From: Blastococcus sp.
GTDB taxonomy: Bacteria > Actinomycetota > Actinomycetes > Mycobacteriales > Geodermatophilaceae
Direction of reading: 5' to 3'
Assembly (NCBI GenBank): GCA_025965715.1
Contig: JAOPWJ010000136.1
Span: 1-62,181, forward strand
Length of the DNA: 62,181 bases
Positions 42,735-51,030 of the stretch are shown piece after piece. A model generated the notes under the pieces. The model saw only the letters and a list, made by a program, of their open reading frames with translations, was not told the origin of the DNA and ran no database searches. Position 1 is the stretch's first letter; the number at the start of each line of letters is the position of its first letter. Made by a program: the position numbers and the translations under genes.

Positions 42735-42996
42735 GAGGTGGCCTTCGCCGGCGATTCGGACAGCACAAGGCCCCTTCGAGCCGGGAACGGGAACGGGCGC
42801 CACTGTAGCCCGCGCCCCCTCCCCCACGGCGGGCGCAGCGCGAGGCCGGATGACTAGGCTTGATCCCGTTGATGCCGCGCATGCAGCGGGTAGAGGCGCC
42901 GGCGACGACTTCAGTGCGCACCCGGCCCGAGGGTGGAACGACCCGGGTGCAGCGCCCGGCCGAACAGCATGGCCTAGACGAGGGAGCACCGACCAC

Positions 42997-45207
42997 ATGG
43001 GAACGCAGAGCACCGGGGCCGAAGCCCCGGCCGAAGCCGCCAGCGACGCCCCCACGGGCAATCCCGCCCAGCCGCGGCCCACCCTGCCGGACGGCTTCGG
43101 CGACCTCGACCGCCGGGCAATCGACACCGCCCGCGTCCTGGCCATGGACTCCGTCCAGAAGGTCGGCAACGGCCACCCGGGCACGGCGATGAGCATGGCG
43201 CCGACCGCGTACCTGCTCTTCCAGAAGTGGCTCACGCACGATCCCAGCGACCCGCACTGGGTGGGTCGCGACCGCTTCGTGCTGTCGATGGGCCACTCGA
43301 GCCTCACCCTCTACGTACAGCTCTACCTCTCGGGGTACGGCCTGGAGCTGGCGGACCTGCAGGCGCTGCGCACCTGGGGCTCCCTGACCCCGGGCCACCC
43401 CGAGGTCCACCACACCAAGGGCGTCGAGACGACGACCGGGCCGCTGGGCCAGGGCGTCGGCAACGCGGTCGGCATGGCGATGGCTGCCCGCCGTGAGCGA
43501 GGCATGTTCGACCCCGACGCCGCCGAGGGCGAGAGCCTCTTCGACCACACCATCTGGTGCTTCGCATCCGACGGCGACCTGGAAGAGGGCGTCAGCGGCG
43601 AGGCCTCCTCGATCGCCGGCACGCAGCAGCTGGGCAACCTGGTGCTGGTCTACGACGACAACCACATCTCGATCGAGGACGACACGAACGTCGCCTTCAC
43701 CGAGGACGTCGGCAAGCGTTACGAGGCCTACGGCTGGCACGTGCTGCATGTCGAGGACGGCGAGGACCTCGCCGCCCTCGACGCCGCGTTCGCCGCCGCC
43801 AAGGCCGAGACCGGCCGCCCCTCGATCATCGTGCTGCGCACGATCATCGGCTGGCCGGCGCCGAACAAGCAGAACACCGGCGCCGCGCATGGCTCCGCCC
43901 TGGGCGACGACGAGGTGCGGGCCACGAAGAAGGTCCTCGGCTTCGACCCGGAGCAGACCTTCGAGGTCACCGACGAGGTCATCGGGCACACCCGCAAGGT
44001 GGTCGACCGCGGCCAGGAGGCGCACGCCGCGTGGCAGCAGCGCTTCGACGCCTGGGCCTCGACGAACCCCGAGCGCGCCGCCCTCCTGGAGCGGATGTCG
44101 ACGCGCACGCTGCCTGAGGGCTGGGCGGACGGCCTGCCGTCCTGGCCGGCCGACGCCACGGGCGTGGCCACCCGGAAGGCCTCCGGCGAGGTGCTCGCCG
44201 CGCTCTACCCGGTGCTCCCCGAGCTGTGGGGCGGCTCGGCCGACCTGGCCGAGAGCAACAACACCGCCGTCAAGGGCGAACCGTCGTTCCTCCCGGCCAA
44301 CCGGCAGACGAAGATGTGGTCCGGCGGCCCGTACGGCCGCACCCTTCACTTCGGCGTCCGTGAGCACGCGATGGGCGCGATCATGAACGGGATCACCCTG
44401 CACGGCGGCACCCGCGTCTACGGCGGCACGTTCCTCACCTTCTCCGACTACATGCGCGGTGCCGTGCGCCTGGCCGCGATCATGAAACTGCCGGTGACCT
44501 ACGTCTGGACCCACGACTCGATCGGCCTGGGCGAGGACGGCCCGACCCACCAGCCGATCGAGCACTTCGCCGCACTGCGCGCGATCCCGGGCCTGGACTT
44601 CGTCCGGCCGGCCGACGCGAACGAGACGGCGATCGCCTGGCGGACCATCCTCGAGCACACCGACCGCCCCGCCGGCCTCGCGCTCTCGCGGCAGAACCTG
44701 CCCACGTTCGACCGCGAGCAGTTCGGGTCGGCCGAGGGCGTGTCCCGCGGCGGGTACGTGCTCGCCGAGGCCTCCGGTGGCACGCCGGAGGTGATCCTCA
44801 TGGGCACCGGCTCCGAGGTGCAGATCGCGGTGGCCGCCCGTGAGGCGCTGGAGGCCGACGGCGTGCCGACGCGCGTCGTCTCCTTCCCGTGCCTCGAATG
44901 GTTCTCCGAGCAGGACCAGGCCTACCGCGACGAGGTGCTGCCGCCGTCGGTGCGGGCCCGGGTGAGCGTCGAGGCGGGCGTGCCGATGGGATGGCGCGAG
45001 TACGTCGGCGACGCCGGCCGGATCGTCGGGCTCGACCACTTCGGTGCCAGCGCGGCCTACACCGTCCTCTACGAGGAGTTCGGGCTCACCCAGGAGGCCG
45101 TGGTCGCAGCCGCGCGCGCGAGCCTCCAGGCGGCCTCCTCCGATGCCGGCCCCACCGCGGGCACCGACACCGTGGGCGCGCAGCAGAACCCGACGGGCGA
45201 CAAATGA
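42997..45207 (+). CDS. tkt: Transketolase
   Basis: 736 aa. ThDP enzyme of the non-oxidative pentose phosphate pathway. N-terminal GNGHPGTAMSMAP and DRFVLSMGHSS, the GDG loop FASDGDLEEGVSGEASSIAG, then FGVREHAMGAIMNG with the catalytic Glu, and HDSIGLGEDGPTHQP. A 30-residue Ala/Pro/Glu-rich N-terminal extension precedes the core. ATG at 42997 follows AGGGAG at 10 bp. First gene of tkt-tal-zwf-opcA-pgl. Confidence 0.96.
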   Translation: MGTQSTGAEAPAEAASDAPTGNPAQPRPTLPDGFGDLDRRAIDTARVLAMDSVQKVGNGHPGTAMSMAPTAYLLFQKWLTHDPSDPHWVGRDRFVLSMGHSSLTLYVQLYLSGYGLELADLQALRTWGSLTPGHPEVHHTKGVETTTGPLGQGVGNAVGMAMAARRERGMFDPDAAEGESLFDHTIWCFASDGDLEEGVSGEASSIAGTQQLGNLVLVYDDNHISIEDDTNVAFTEDVGKRYEAYGWHVLHVEDGEDLAALDAAFAAAKAETGRPSIIVLRTIIGWPAPNKQNTGAAHGSALGDDEVRATKKVLGFDPEQTFEVTDEVIGHTRKVVDRGQEAHAAWQQRFDAWASTNPERAALLERMSTRTLPEGWADGLPSWPADATGVATRKASGEVLAALYPVLPELWGGSADLAESNNTAVKGEPSFLPANRQTKMWSGGPYGRTLHFGVREHAMGAIMNGITLHGGTRVYGGTFLTFSDYMRGAVRLAAIMKLPVTYVWTHDSIGLGEDGPTHQPIEHFAALRAIPGLDFVRPADANETAIAWRTILEHTDRPAGLALSRQNLPTFDREQFGSAEGVSRGGYVLAEASGGTPEVILMGTGSEVQIAVAAREALEADGVPTRVVSFPCLEWFSEQDQAYRDEVLPPSVRARVSVEAGVPMGWREYVGDAGRIVGLDHFGASAAYTVLYEEFGLTQEAVVAAARASLQAASSDAGPTAGTDTVGAQQNPTGDK

Positions 45208-45288
45208 ACGACCCCGCTGCCCCCGCCGCTCGCATGCTCGCGACGGGCCCCTGCAGCGGAGCCACTACTCCATCGAGAAGGGCCTGAC

Positions 45289-46389
45289 ATGGCACAGAAC
45301 GAGAAGCTGGCCGAGCTGTCGGAAGCCGGGGTCGCCGTCTGGCTCGACGACCTGTCCCGCGACCGCATTCGCAGCGGCAACCTGCAGTCGCTCGTCGACG
45401 AGCACTCGGTCGTCGGCGTGACCACCAACCCCACCATCTTCGCCGCGGCCATCAGCGGATCGAAGTCCTACGACGACCAGTTGCACGCGCTTGCCGTCCG
45501 GTCGGTGAGCGTGGAGGAGGCCCTGCGCACCATCACCGCCGCGGATGTCCGGGACGCCTGCGACCTCCTGGCGCCCGTGGCGGAGATGTCCCCCGGTGAC
45601 GGCCGGGTTTCCCTGGAGGTCGCCCCGGGGCTGGCGCACGACACCGATGCCACCGCCGCGGAGGCCGGGCACCTGTGGTGGCTGGTCGACCGGCCGAACC
45701 TCTTCATCAAGATTCCCGCGACGGAGGCCGGCCTGCCGGCGATCTCCGAGACGATCGCCAACGGGATCAGCGTCAACGTCACGCTGATCTTCAGCCTCGA
45801 GCGGTACCGGGCGGTGATGGACGCCTACCTCGCGGGCCTGGAGAAGCGGGTGGCGGAAGGCGGCTCGCTGGAGGGCATCGCCTCGGTCGCCTCGTTCTTC
45901 GTCTCGCGCGTCGACACCGAGATCGACAAGCGGCTGGACAAGGCCGGCGCTGACCCCTCACTCCAGGGGAAGGCCGGCGTCGCCAACGCTCAGCTGGCCT
46001 ACCAGGCGTACGAGGAGGTCTTCTCCTCCGACCGGTGGCGGGCCCTGGAGGCGCAGGGTGCGGTGCCGCAACGGCCGCTGTGGGCTTCGACGGGTGTCAA
46101 GAACCCGGAGTACTCCGACACCATGTACATCAGCGAGCTGATCGCGCCCGGCACGGTCAACACGATGCCGGAGAAGACGATGATGGCCTACGCCGACCAC
46201 GGGGCGCCGGGCACGCCGATCCAGAAGTCCTACGACGAGGCCGCCGCCGCCATGCAGGCGATCAGCGACGCCGGCGTCGACCTCGACGACGTCTTCCGTC
46301 TGCTCGAGGAGGAGGCCGTACAGAAGTTCGTCGACTCCTGGGACGAGCTGACCGAATCGGTGCGTACGGAGCTCGAGGACAAGAAGTAG
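45289..46389 (+). CDS. tal: Transaldolase
   Basis: 366 aa, the long actinobacterial class. [16 protein letters not shown] near 44, Schiff-base lysine in [24 protein letters not shown], and [14 protein letters not shown]. Follows tkt by 81 bp. Links sedoheptulose-7-P and glyceraldehyde-3-P to erythrose-4-P and fructose-6-P. Confidence 0.96.
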   Translation: MAQNEKLAELSEAGVAVWLDDLSRDRIRSGNLQSLVDEHSVVGVTTNPTIFAAAISGSKSYDDQLHALAVRSVSVEEALRTITAADVRDACDLLAPVAEMSPGDGRVSLEVAPGLAHDTDATAAEAGHLWWLVDRPNLFIKIPATEAGLPAISETIANGISVNVTLIFSLERYRAVMDAYLAGLEKRVAEGGSLEGIASVASFFVSRVDTEIDKRLDKAGADPSLQGKAGVANAQLAYQAYEEVFSSDRWRALEAQGAVPQRPLWASTGVKNPEYSDTMYISELIAPGTVNTMPEKTMMAYADHGAPGTPIQKSYDEAAAAMQAISDAGVDLDDVFRLLEEEAVQKFVDSWDELTESVRTELEDKK

Positions 46390-46428
46390 TCCAAGGACCC
46401 CCTGCCCTCACGGCTTCCAGGACGGATC

Positions 46429-47946
46429 ATGATCACCAACCCGCTGCGGGACCCGCGGGACCGTCGCCTTCCCCGGGTCCCCGAGCCCTGCGCCCTCGTG
46501 GTCTTCGGCATCACCGGCGACCTCGCCCGCAAGAAGCTGCTCCCGGCGGTCTATGACCTGGCCAACCGGGGGCTGCTGCCGACGAACTTCGCGCTGCTCG
46601 GGTTCGCCCGTCGCGACTGGGGCGACAGCGAGTTCGCGGAGATCTCACGGGAGGCCGCACGGGAGCACGCCCGGACTCCGTGGCGCGAGGAGGTGTGGGA
46701 GCAGCTGGCGGCCGACATCACCTTCGTCCAGGGGTCGTTCGACGACGACAACGCCTTCGACCAGCTCGCCGCCACCCTCGGCCAGCTGGAGGGGAGTCAC
46801 GGCATCGGTGGCAACGCCGCGTTCTACCTCTCCATCCCGCCGGCGATGTTCCCGACGGTGCTCAAGCAGATGCAGCGCACCGGCATGGCCGAGAGCACGC
46901 CGGAACGTTGGCGGCGGGTCGTCGTCGAGAAGCCGTTCGGTGAGGACCTGCCCTCCAGCCGCGAGCTGAACGAGCTCGTCGACTCGGTGTTCAGCGCCGA
47001 CGACGTCTTCCGGATCGACCACTATCTGGGTAAGGAGACCGTCCAGAACCTGTTGGCGCTCCGGTTCGCCAACACCCTTTTCGAGCCGATCTGGAACGGG
47101 CACCACGTCGACTCGGTGCAGATCACGATGGCCGAGGACGTCGGCATCGGCGGCCGGGCCGGGTTCTACGAGAAGACGGGCGCGGCCCGCGACGTGCTGC
47201 AGAACCACCTGCTGCAACTGCTCGCCCTGACGGCGATGGAGGAGCCGGTCGAGTTCTCCGCCGAGGAGATCCGGACGGAGAAGCTCAAGGTGCTCCGCGC
47301 GATCTCGCTGCCCGAGGATCTGCGCACCTTCGCCGTCCGGGGGCAGTACGAGCAGGGCTGGCTGGCCGGGCAGCGGGTCAAGGGCTACCGGCAGGAGGAA
47401 GGCGTGGCGGAGGACTCCACGACCGAGACCTTCGCCGCCGTCCGACTCGGCGTCGAGACCCGTCGCTGGGCCGGTGTCCCGTTCTACCTGCGCACCGGAA
47501 AGCGCCTGCCCCGCCGGGTCACCGAGATCGCGCTGGTGTTCAAGCGCGCCCCGCACCTGCCGTTCGCCGACACGGACACCGAGGAGCTGGGCAACAACCA
47601 GCTCGTCGTCCGGGTCCAGCCCGACGAGGGGGTCACCCTCAAGTTTGGGTCGAAGGTTCCCGGCAGCGTGATGGAGGTCCGCGACGTGTCGATGGACTTC
47701 CTCTACGGCGAACAGTTCACCGAGTCGAGCCCGGAGGCCTACGAGCGGCTGCTGCTCGACGTCCTGCTGGGCGACGCGACGCTGTTCCCGCGCAACGCCG
47801 AGGTGGAGGCGTCCTGGGCGGTGATCGACCCGCTCGAGGAGTTCTGGTCGGGTACCAGCCCGCACCCGTACCGGGCCGGCGAATGGGGTCCGCGCGCGGC
47901 GGAGGAGATGCTGTTCTCCGAAGACCGGCGGTGGCGACGTCCGTGA
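46429..47946 (+). CDS. zwf: Glucose-6-phosphate 1-dehydrogenase
   Basis: 505 aa. Nucleotide loop VVFGITGDLARKKLLPA, active-site RIDHYLGKETVQNLLALRFA (residues 198-217) and EKPFGEDLPSS. Oxidises glucose-6-P to 6-phosphogluconolactone with NADP. Follows tal by 39 bp with no pgi between them, as in mycobacteria and corynebacteria and unlike many streptomycetes. Confidence 0.97.
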   Translation: MITNPLRDPRDRRLPRVPEPCALVVFGITGDLARKKLLPAVYDLANRGLLPTNFALLGFARRDWGDSEFAEISREAAREHARTPWREEVWEQLAADITFVQGSFDDDNAFDQLAATLGQLEGSHGIGGNAAFYLSIPPAMFPTVLKQMQRTGMAESTPERWRRVVVEKPFGEDLPSSRELNELVDSVFSADDVFRIDHYLGKETVQNLLALRFANTLFEPIWNGHHVDSVQITMAEDVGIGGRAGFYEKTGAARDVLQNHLLQLLALTAMEEPVEFSAEEIRTEKLKVLRAISLPEDLRTFAVRGQYEQGWLAGQRVKGYRQEEGVAEDSTTETFAAVRLGVETRRWAGVPFYLRTGKRLPRRVTEIALVFKRAPHLPFADTDTEELGNNQLVVRVQPDEGVTLKFGSKVPGSVMEVRDVSMDFLYGEQFTESSPEAYERLLLDVLLGDATLFPRNAEVEASWAVIDPLEEFWSGTSPHPYRAGEWGPRAAEEMLFSEDRRWRRP

Positions 47947-47983
47947 CCCCCGCCGCTGCACGTCCCACGATCGAGGAGAACCC

Positions 47984-48064
47984 GTGACCGAGCTTGCGAG
48001 GGCAGGCAAGAACAGAGCCCCACTGGGTATCGCGTCGACGAGCGTCAGCGAGGAGTTGAGATGA
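47984..48064 (+). CDS. 26-codon leader ORF overlapping opcA start
   Basis: GTG start with GAGGAG 6 bp upstream, 26 codons (VTELARAGKNRAPLGIASTS, then VSEELR), and a TGA that overlaps the opcA ATG as ATGA. It fills most of the 114-bp zwf-opcA gap. Could couple opcA translation, or be chance. Its 13-mer CCGAGCTTGCGAG recurs inverted at 55990-56002. Confidence 0.4.
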   Translation: MTELARAGKNRAPLGIASTSVSEELR

Positions 48065-49122
48065 CCACCCTGTGGGATACCACGGGCTCCGCCGTCGTCA
48101 AGGAGCTGGCCGCGCAACGGCGCACCGGCGGCGCGGTGCTGTCGGGCGTCGCGCTCACCCTCGTCGTCGTCGCGGACGAGAGCCGGGTCGCCGACGCCGA
48201 GGAAGCCGCCACCCACGCGGCCGAGGCGCACCCCTGCCGCGTGTTGGTCGTGGTCCGCCGGCAGATCGATGCCCCGACCCCTCGGCTCGATGCCGAGGTC
48301 CTCATCGGCGGCCGACTGGGCCCCGGCGAGGCGGTCGTCATGCGGATGTATGGCCGGCTCGGCCTGCACGCCGAGTCGGTGGTTCTCCCCTTGCTCGCGG
48401 CGGACGCGCCCGTCGTCGCCTGGTGGCACGCCGCTCCCCCGGACCGGCTGGCGACCGATGCACTCGCCGTCTTCGCCGACCGCCGGATCACCGACAGCTC
48501 GATCGCCGAGGACTCCCTGGCGGCCCTGCGCACCCGCGCCGAGGACTACGCCCCCGGTGACACCGACCTGGCCTGGACCCGGTGCACGACGTGGCGATCG
48601 ACCCTCGCGTCCTCCCTGGACTCGGTGTCGGGCCGCCGCGGCGAACCGGTCCGCGTACACGGCGGCCGGATCGAGGGCGACCCGAAGAACGCCAGCGCGC
48701 AGCTGCTGGCCGGCTGGCTCTCCTCCCGCGGCGGCTGCTCGATCACCGTGGCGGAGGGCGCACGCACACCCGGCCCGAGCGGCGTGCAGTCCGTCGTCCT
48801 CCAGCTGGATCAGGACGAAGAGGTCCGAGTCGAGGCCGACCGCCGTGGTGGCGCGGTCATCTCCCAGCCGTTCCGGCCGGACGCCAGCGTGGCGCTTCCC
48901 GAGCGTCCGCTGGGCGACCTGCTCAGCGAGGAGCTCCGGCGGCTCGACGACGACGAGCCCTACAGCGACGCGCTGGAGGCGGCGACCCGAGTGACGGGGC
49001 TCGCCGACCACTCGCCCGTGCGCGAGCACGTCTGGTTCGACCCGGCGGAGGCCGACGGGGACGACCCCCCTGTCCCGGGCCCTCGTCGCCGCGCCGCGGC
49101 CGTCAAGGCGGCAAGCTCGTGA
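48061..49122 (+). CDS. opcA: Glucose-6-phosphate dehydrogenase assembly protein OpcA
   Basis: 353 aa, actinobacterial and cyanobacterial OpcA family, needed for full G6PDH activity. Recognised by MTTLWDTTGSAVVKEL, VVAWWHAAPPDRLA and WTRCTTWRSTLASSLD, and by its fixed place after zwf. GAGGAG precedes the ATG. Overlaps pgl by 4 bp (GTGA). Ends in a Pro/Arg/Ala-rich tail. Confidence 0.93.
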   Translation: MTTLWDTTGSAVVKELAAQRRTGGAVLSGVALTLVVVADESRVADAEEAATHAAEAHPCRVLVVVRRQIDAPTPRLDAEVLIGGRLGPGEAVVMRMYGRLGLHAESVVLPLLAADAPVVAWWHAAPPDRLATDALAVFADRRITDSSIAEDSLAALRTRAEDYAPGDTDLAWTRCTTWRSTLASSLDSVSGRRGEPVRVHGGRIEGDPKNASAQLLAGWLSSRGGCSITVAEGARTPGPSGVQSVVLQLDQDEEVRVEADRRGGAVISQPFRPDASVALPERPLGDLLSEELRRLDDDEPYSDALEAATRVTGLADHSPVREHVWFDPAEADGDDPPVPGPRRRAAAVKAASS

Positions 49123-49934
49123 GCCTCCCGCCCGGCGACCAGGTCGCCGCTGCACTCGCCCGCGAGGGCGTTCCCACGCCCGAGGTGGTGATCGAGCCGG
49201 ACGCCGAGACGCTGGCCCGTGCCGTCGCCGCAGCGCTGGTCGCGCGATTGTCGGCCGCCCAGGCGGTGCACGGCACCGCCTCGGTCGTGGTCACCGGCGG
49301 GGGGGTCGGGACGGCGGTGCTGGAGCACGTGGCGCGCCTCGCCGCCGAACCGGCCCGGGAAACCGTCGACTGGACGGCCGTGGACGTGTGGTGGGGCGAC
49401 GAGCGGTTCGTGCCCGCGGCCGACGAGGAGCGGAACGAGAAGGGCGCGCGGACGGCACTGCTCGACCGGGTCGGCGTACCGGACGGGCGCATCCACGCGA
49501 TGCCGCCGTCGGACGGCGAGTTCGCCGAGCCGGAGGACGCCGCCGCCTGGTATGCCGATCAGCTGGCCGCTGCCGCTCCGGAGGGCGCCCAGTTCCCGCG
49601 GATCGACGTCCTGCTGCTCGGCATGGGCCCCGAAGGGCACGTGGCGTCCATCTTCCCGGAGTCTCCGGCCGTCTCCGACCGGCGGCCGGTCGTCGCCGTC
49701 CGCGACTGTCCCAAGCCTCCGCCGACCCGGGTGAGCCTCGGTTTCGCCGCCATCAACTCGGCCGAGGAGGTCTGGCTGCTGGTCTCGGGGGAGGGCAAGG
49801 CCCCCGCCGTGGCGCAGGCGCTGTCCGGTGCCTCGCCGGAGGAGCTCCCGGCCGCCGGCGTGCACGGTCGCCGGGCCACCCGGTGGCTCCTGGACGTGGC
49901 CGCGGCGAGTTGCCTGCCGGAGGCGCCGGACTGA
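49119..49934 (+). CDS. pgl: 6-phosphogluconolactonase
   Basis: 271 aa of the NagB/DevB type: VVTGGGVGTAVLEHV, VDVWWGDERFVPAADEERN, LLLGMGPEGHVASIFPESP and VSLGFAAINSAEEVWLL. Hydrolyses 6-phosphogluconolactone. GTG start within the opcA stop. Last gene of the operon; a strong hairpin follows 43 bp later. Confidence 0.95.
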   Translation: MSLPPGDQVAAALAREGVPTPEVVIEPDAETLARAVAAALVARLSAAQAVHGTASVVVTGGGVGTAVLEHVARLAAEPARETVDWTAVDVWWGDERFVPAADEERNEKGARTALLDRVGVPDGRIHAMPPSDGEFAEPEDAAAWYADQLAAAAPEGAQFPRIDVLLLGMGPEGHVASIFPESPAVSDRRPVVAVRDCPKPPPTRVSLGFAAINSAEEVWLLVSGEGKAPAVAQALSGASPEELPAAGVHGRRATRWLLDVAAASCLPEAPD

Positions 49935-49977
49935 GCCCTGCGACTCTGGTATCCGGACGGGGACGAGCGAACTCTTT

Positions 49978-50010
49978 CCGGTGGCGCGGGTTTGTCGCCC
50001 GCGCCACCGG
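49978..50010 (+). terminator. Terminator hairpin after pgl
   Basis: Perfect 13-bp stem CCGGTGGCGCGGG / CCCGCGCCACCGG with a 7-nt loop, ending 28 bp before the next start codon. No U-run. Confidence 0.75.
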
Positions 50011-50038
50011 AGGATCTCATCAGGCAGGAGCCCGTCCC

Positions 50039-50266
50039 GTGACCACCAGCGATCTCCGTGACACGACCGGTACCGATGCACTCCCACGACCCCGCGCGGC
50101 GGCGGATGACGCGGCGGCGAGTGATGGTGCCGCCCCTGAGGCCGTCGCCGTGGCGCCGCACTTCCCGTGGCCGGAGCCGTGGCACTTCTCCCGGGCCGCC
50201 CGTCCCCGTACGGAGTTCTGGGACGTCAGGACCGCCAGCTGGCGCTCGCGCGGCCCGGTGGCGTAG
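50039..50266 (+). CDS. Small protein of unknown function
   Basis: 75 aa, GTG start with GCAGGAG 8 bp upstream. The N-terminal 38 residues are Ala/Asp-rich and disordered. The C-terminal half is compact and aromatic: HFPWPEPWHFSRAARPRTEF, then WDVRTASWRSRGPV. Not recognised; the unusual Trp/Phe/His content argues for a real gene. Convergent with rbpA, 25 bp apart. Confidence 0.55.
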   Translation: MTTSDLRDTTGTDALPRPRAAADDAAASDGAAPEAVAVAPHFPWPEPWHFSRAARPRTEFWDVRTASWRSRGPVA

Positions 50267-50291
50267 GCGCGCCGGCGGTTTGAGCCGGGGC

Positions 50292-50633
50292 TCAGGCCCC
50301 GCGGCGGCCGCGCAGGCGGGTGAGCGCCTCCTCGAGAAGGGCGTCGCCGTCGGCGTCGGAGCGACGTTCGCGGACGTAGGCCAGGTGTGTCTTGTACGGC
50401 TCCGTACGCGGCGCAGCCGGCGGATTGGCCTGGTCCTGCCCGGCCGGGAGCCCGCAGCGGGGGCAGTCCCACAGATCCGGGATGTCGGCCTCCGAGGCGA
50501 AGGCGACACGGGTGTCGTGGCCGTTGGCGCACCAGAACGGGATCCGGCGCCGCGGCGCGGACTCGCCGCGCTCGGCTTCGCCCATCGGACCTGCTCCGAC
50601 CCGCGTGCCGCGTATCGCGTTTCCACCAGCCAC
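50292..50633 (-). CDS. rbpA: RNA polymerase-binding protein RbpA
   Basis: 113 aa from the GTG at 50633 (GAGGG upstream); a further-upstream ATG at 50672 would add 13 residues. AIRGTRVGAGPMGEAERGE is the sigma/core linker, then IPFWCANGHDTRVAFASEAD with CPRCG (core domain, here with a CxxGH...CPRC zinc-type pair) and the C-terminal YKTHLAYVRERRSDADGDAL sigma-interaction region. Activates RNA polymerase with the principal sigma factor in actinobacteria. Monocistronic. Confidence 0.9.
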   Translation of the reverse strand: MAGGNAIRGTRVGAGPMGEAERGESAPRRRIPFWCANGHDTRVAFASEADIPDLWDCPRCGLPAGQDQANPPAAPRTEPYKTHLAYVRERRSDADGDALLEEALTRLRGRRGA

Positions 50634-50755
50634 GAGCGCCCTCTTCTCGGTCCCGGGTGCGTGCTTGATCACCGCGGGGGCAGTCTATGGCCTGCCGCGG
50701 CAAACTCCGGTCACGTTTTTCGATCGGATTCCGGTCGCGCCGCGTCGGGGCGGGC

Positions 50756-50771
50756 AGCCCCGGAAGGGGCT
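50756..50771. terminator. Small hairpin at the secG stop
   Basis: AGCCCC-GGAA-GGGGCT (6-bp stem, GNRA-like loop) overlaps the secG stop, with outer GGGC/GCCC pairing (50752-50777). It ends the minus-strand gap-pgk-tpiA-secG unit. No U-run. Confidence 0.45.
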
Positions 50772-51010
50772 CAGCCCCCGACCTTCACCAGTATCCCGAG
50801 AGTGATGATGCAGACCGTCCAGATGAGGGCGGTGAAGACGGTGAGCCGGTTGAGGTTCTTCTCCACGACCGAGGACCCGGACAGCGACGACGACACCCCG
50901 CCACCGAACATCGACGACAGACCGCCGCCCTTGCCCCGGTGCAGCAGGATCAGCACGATGAGGAGCGAGCTGGAGAGCACCAGCAGCACGTTGAGGACCA
51001 GCTCGATCAT
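50771..51010 (-). CDS. secG: Preprotein translocase subunit SecG
   Basis: 79 aa, two membrane segments (3-22, 55-75) joined by the conserved loop LHRGKGGGLSSMFGGG. Normal size. 20 bp after the lipoprotein gene, in its usual place downstream of tpiA. Part of the SecYEG channel. Confidence 0.95.
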   Translation of the reverse strand: MIELVLNVLLVLSSSLLIVLILLHRGKGGGLSSMFGGGVSSSLSGSSVVEKNLNRLTVFTALIWTVCIITLGILVKVGG

Positions 51011-51030
51011 GGGACGAGCCTAACCGATGC

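Noticed and set aside
42505-42996. A longer transketolase frame reaching back into the intergenic region and ctaB
   Set aside because: The upstream part is antisense to ctaB and has no family similarity; the ATG at 42997 has a proper ribosome-binding site and starts just before the conserved core.
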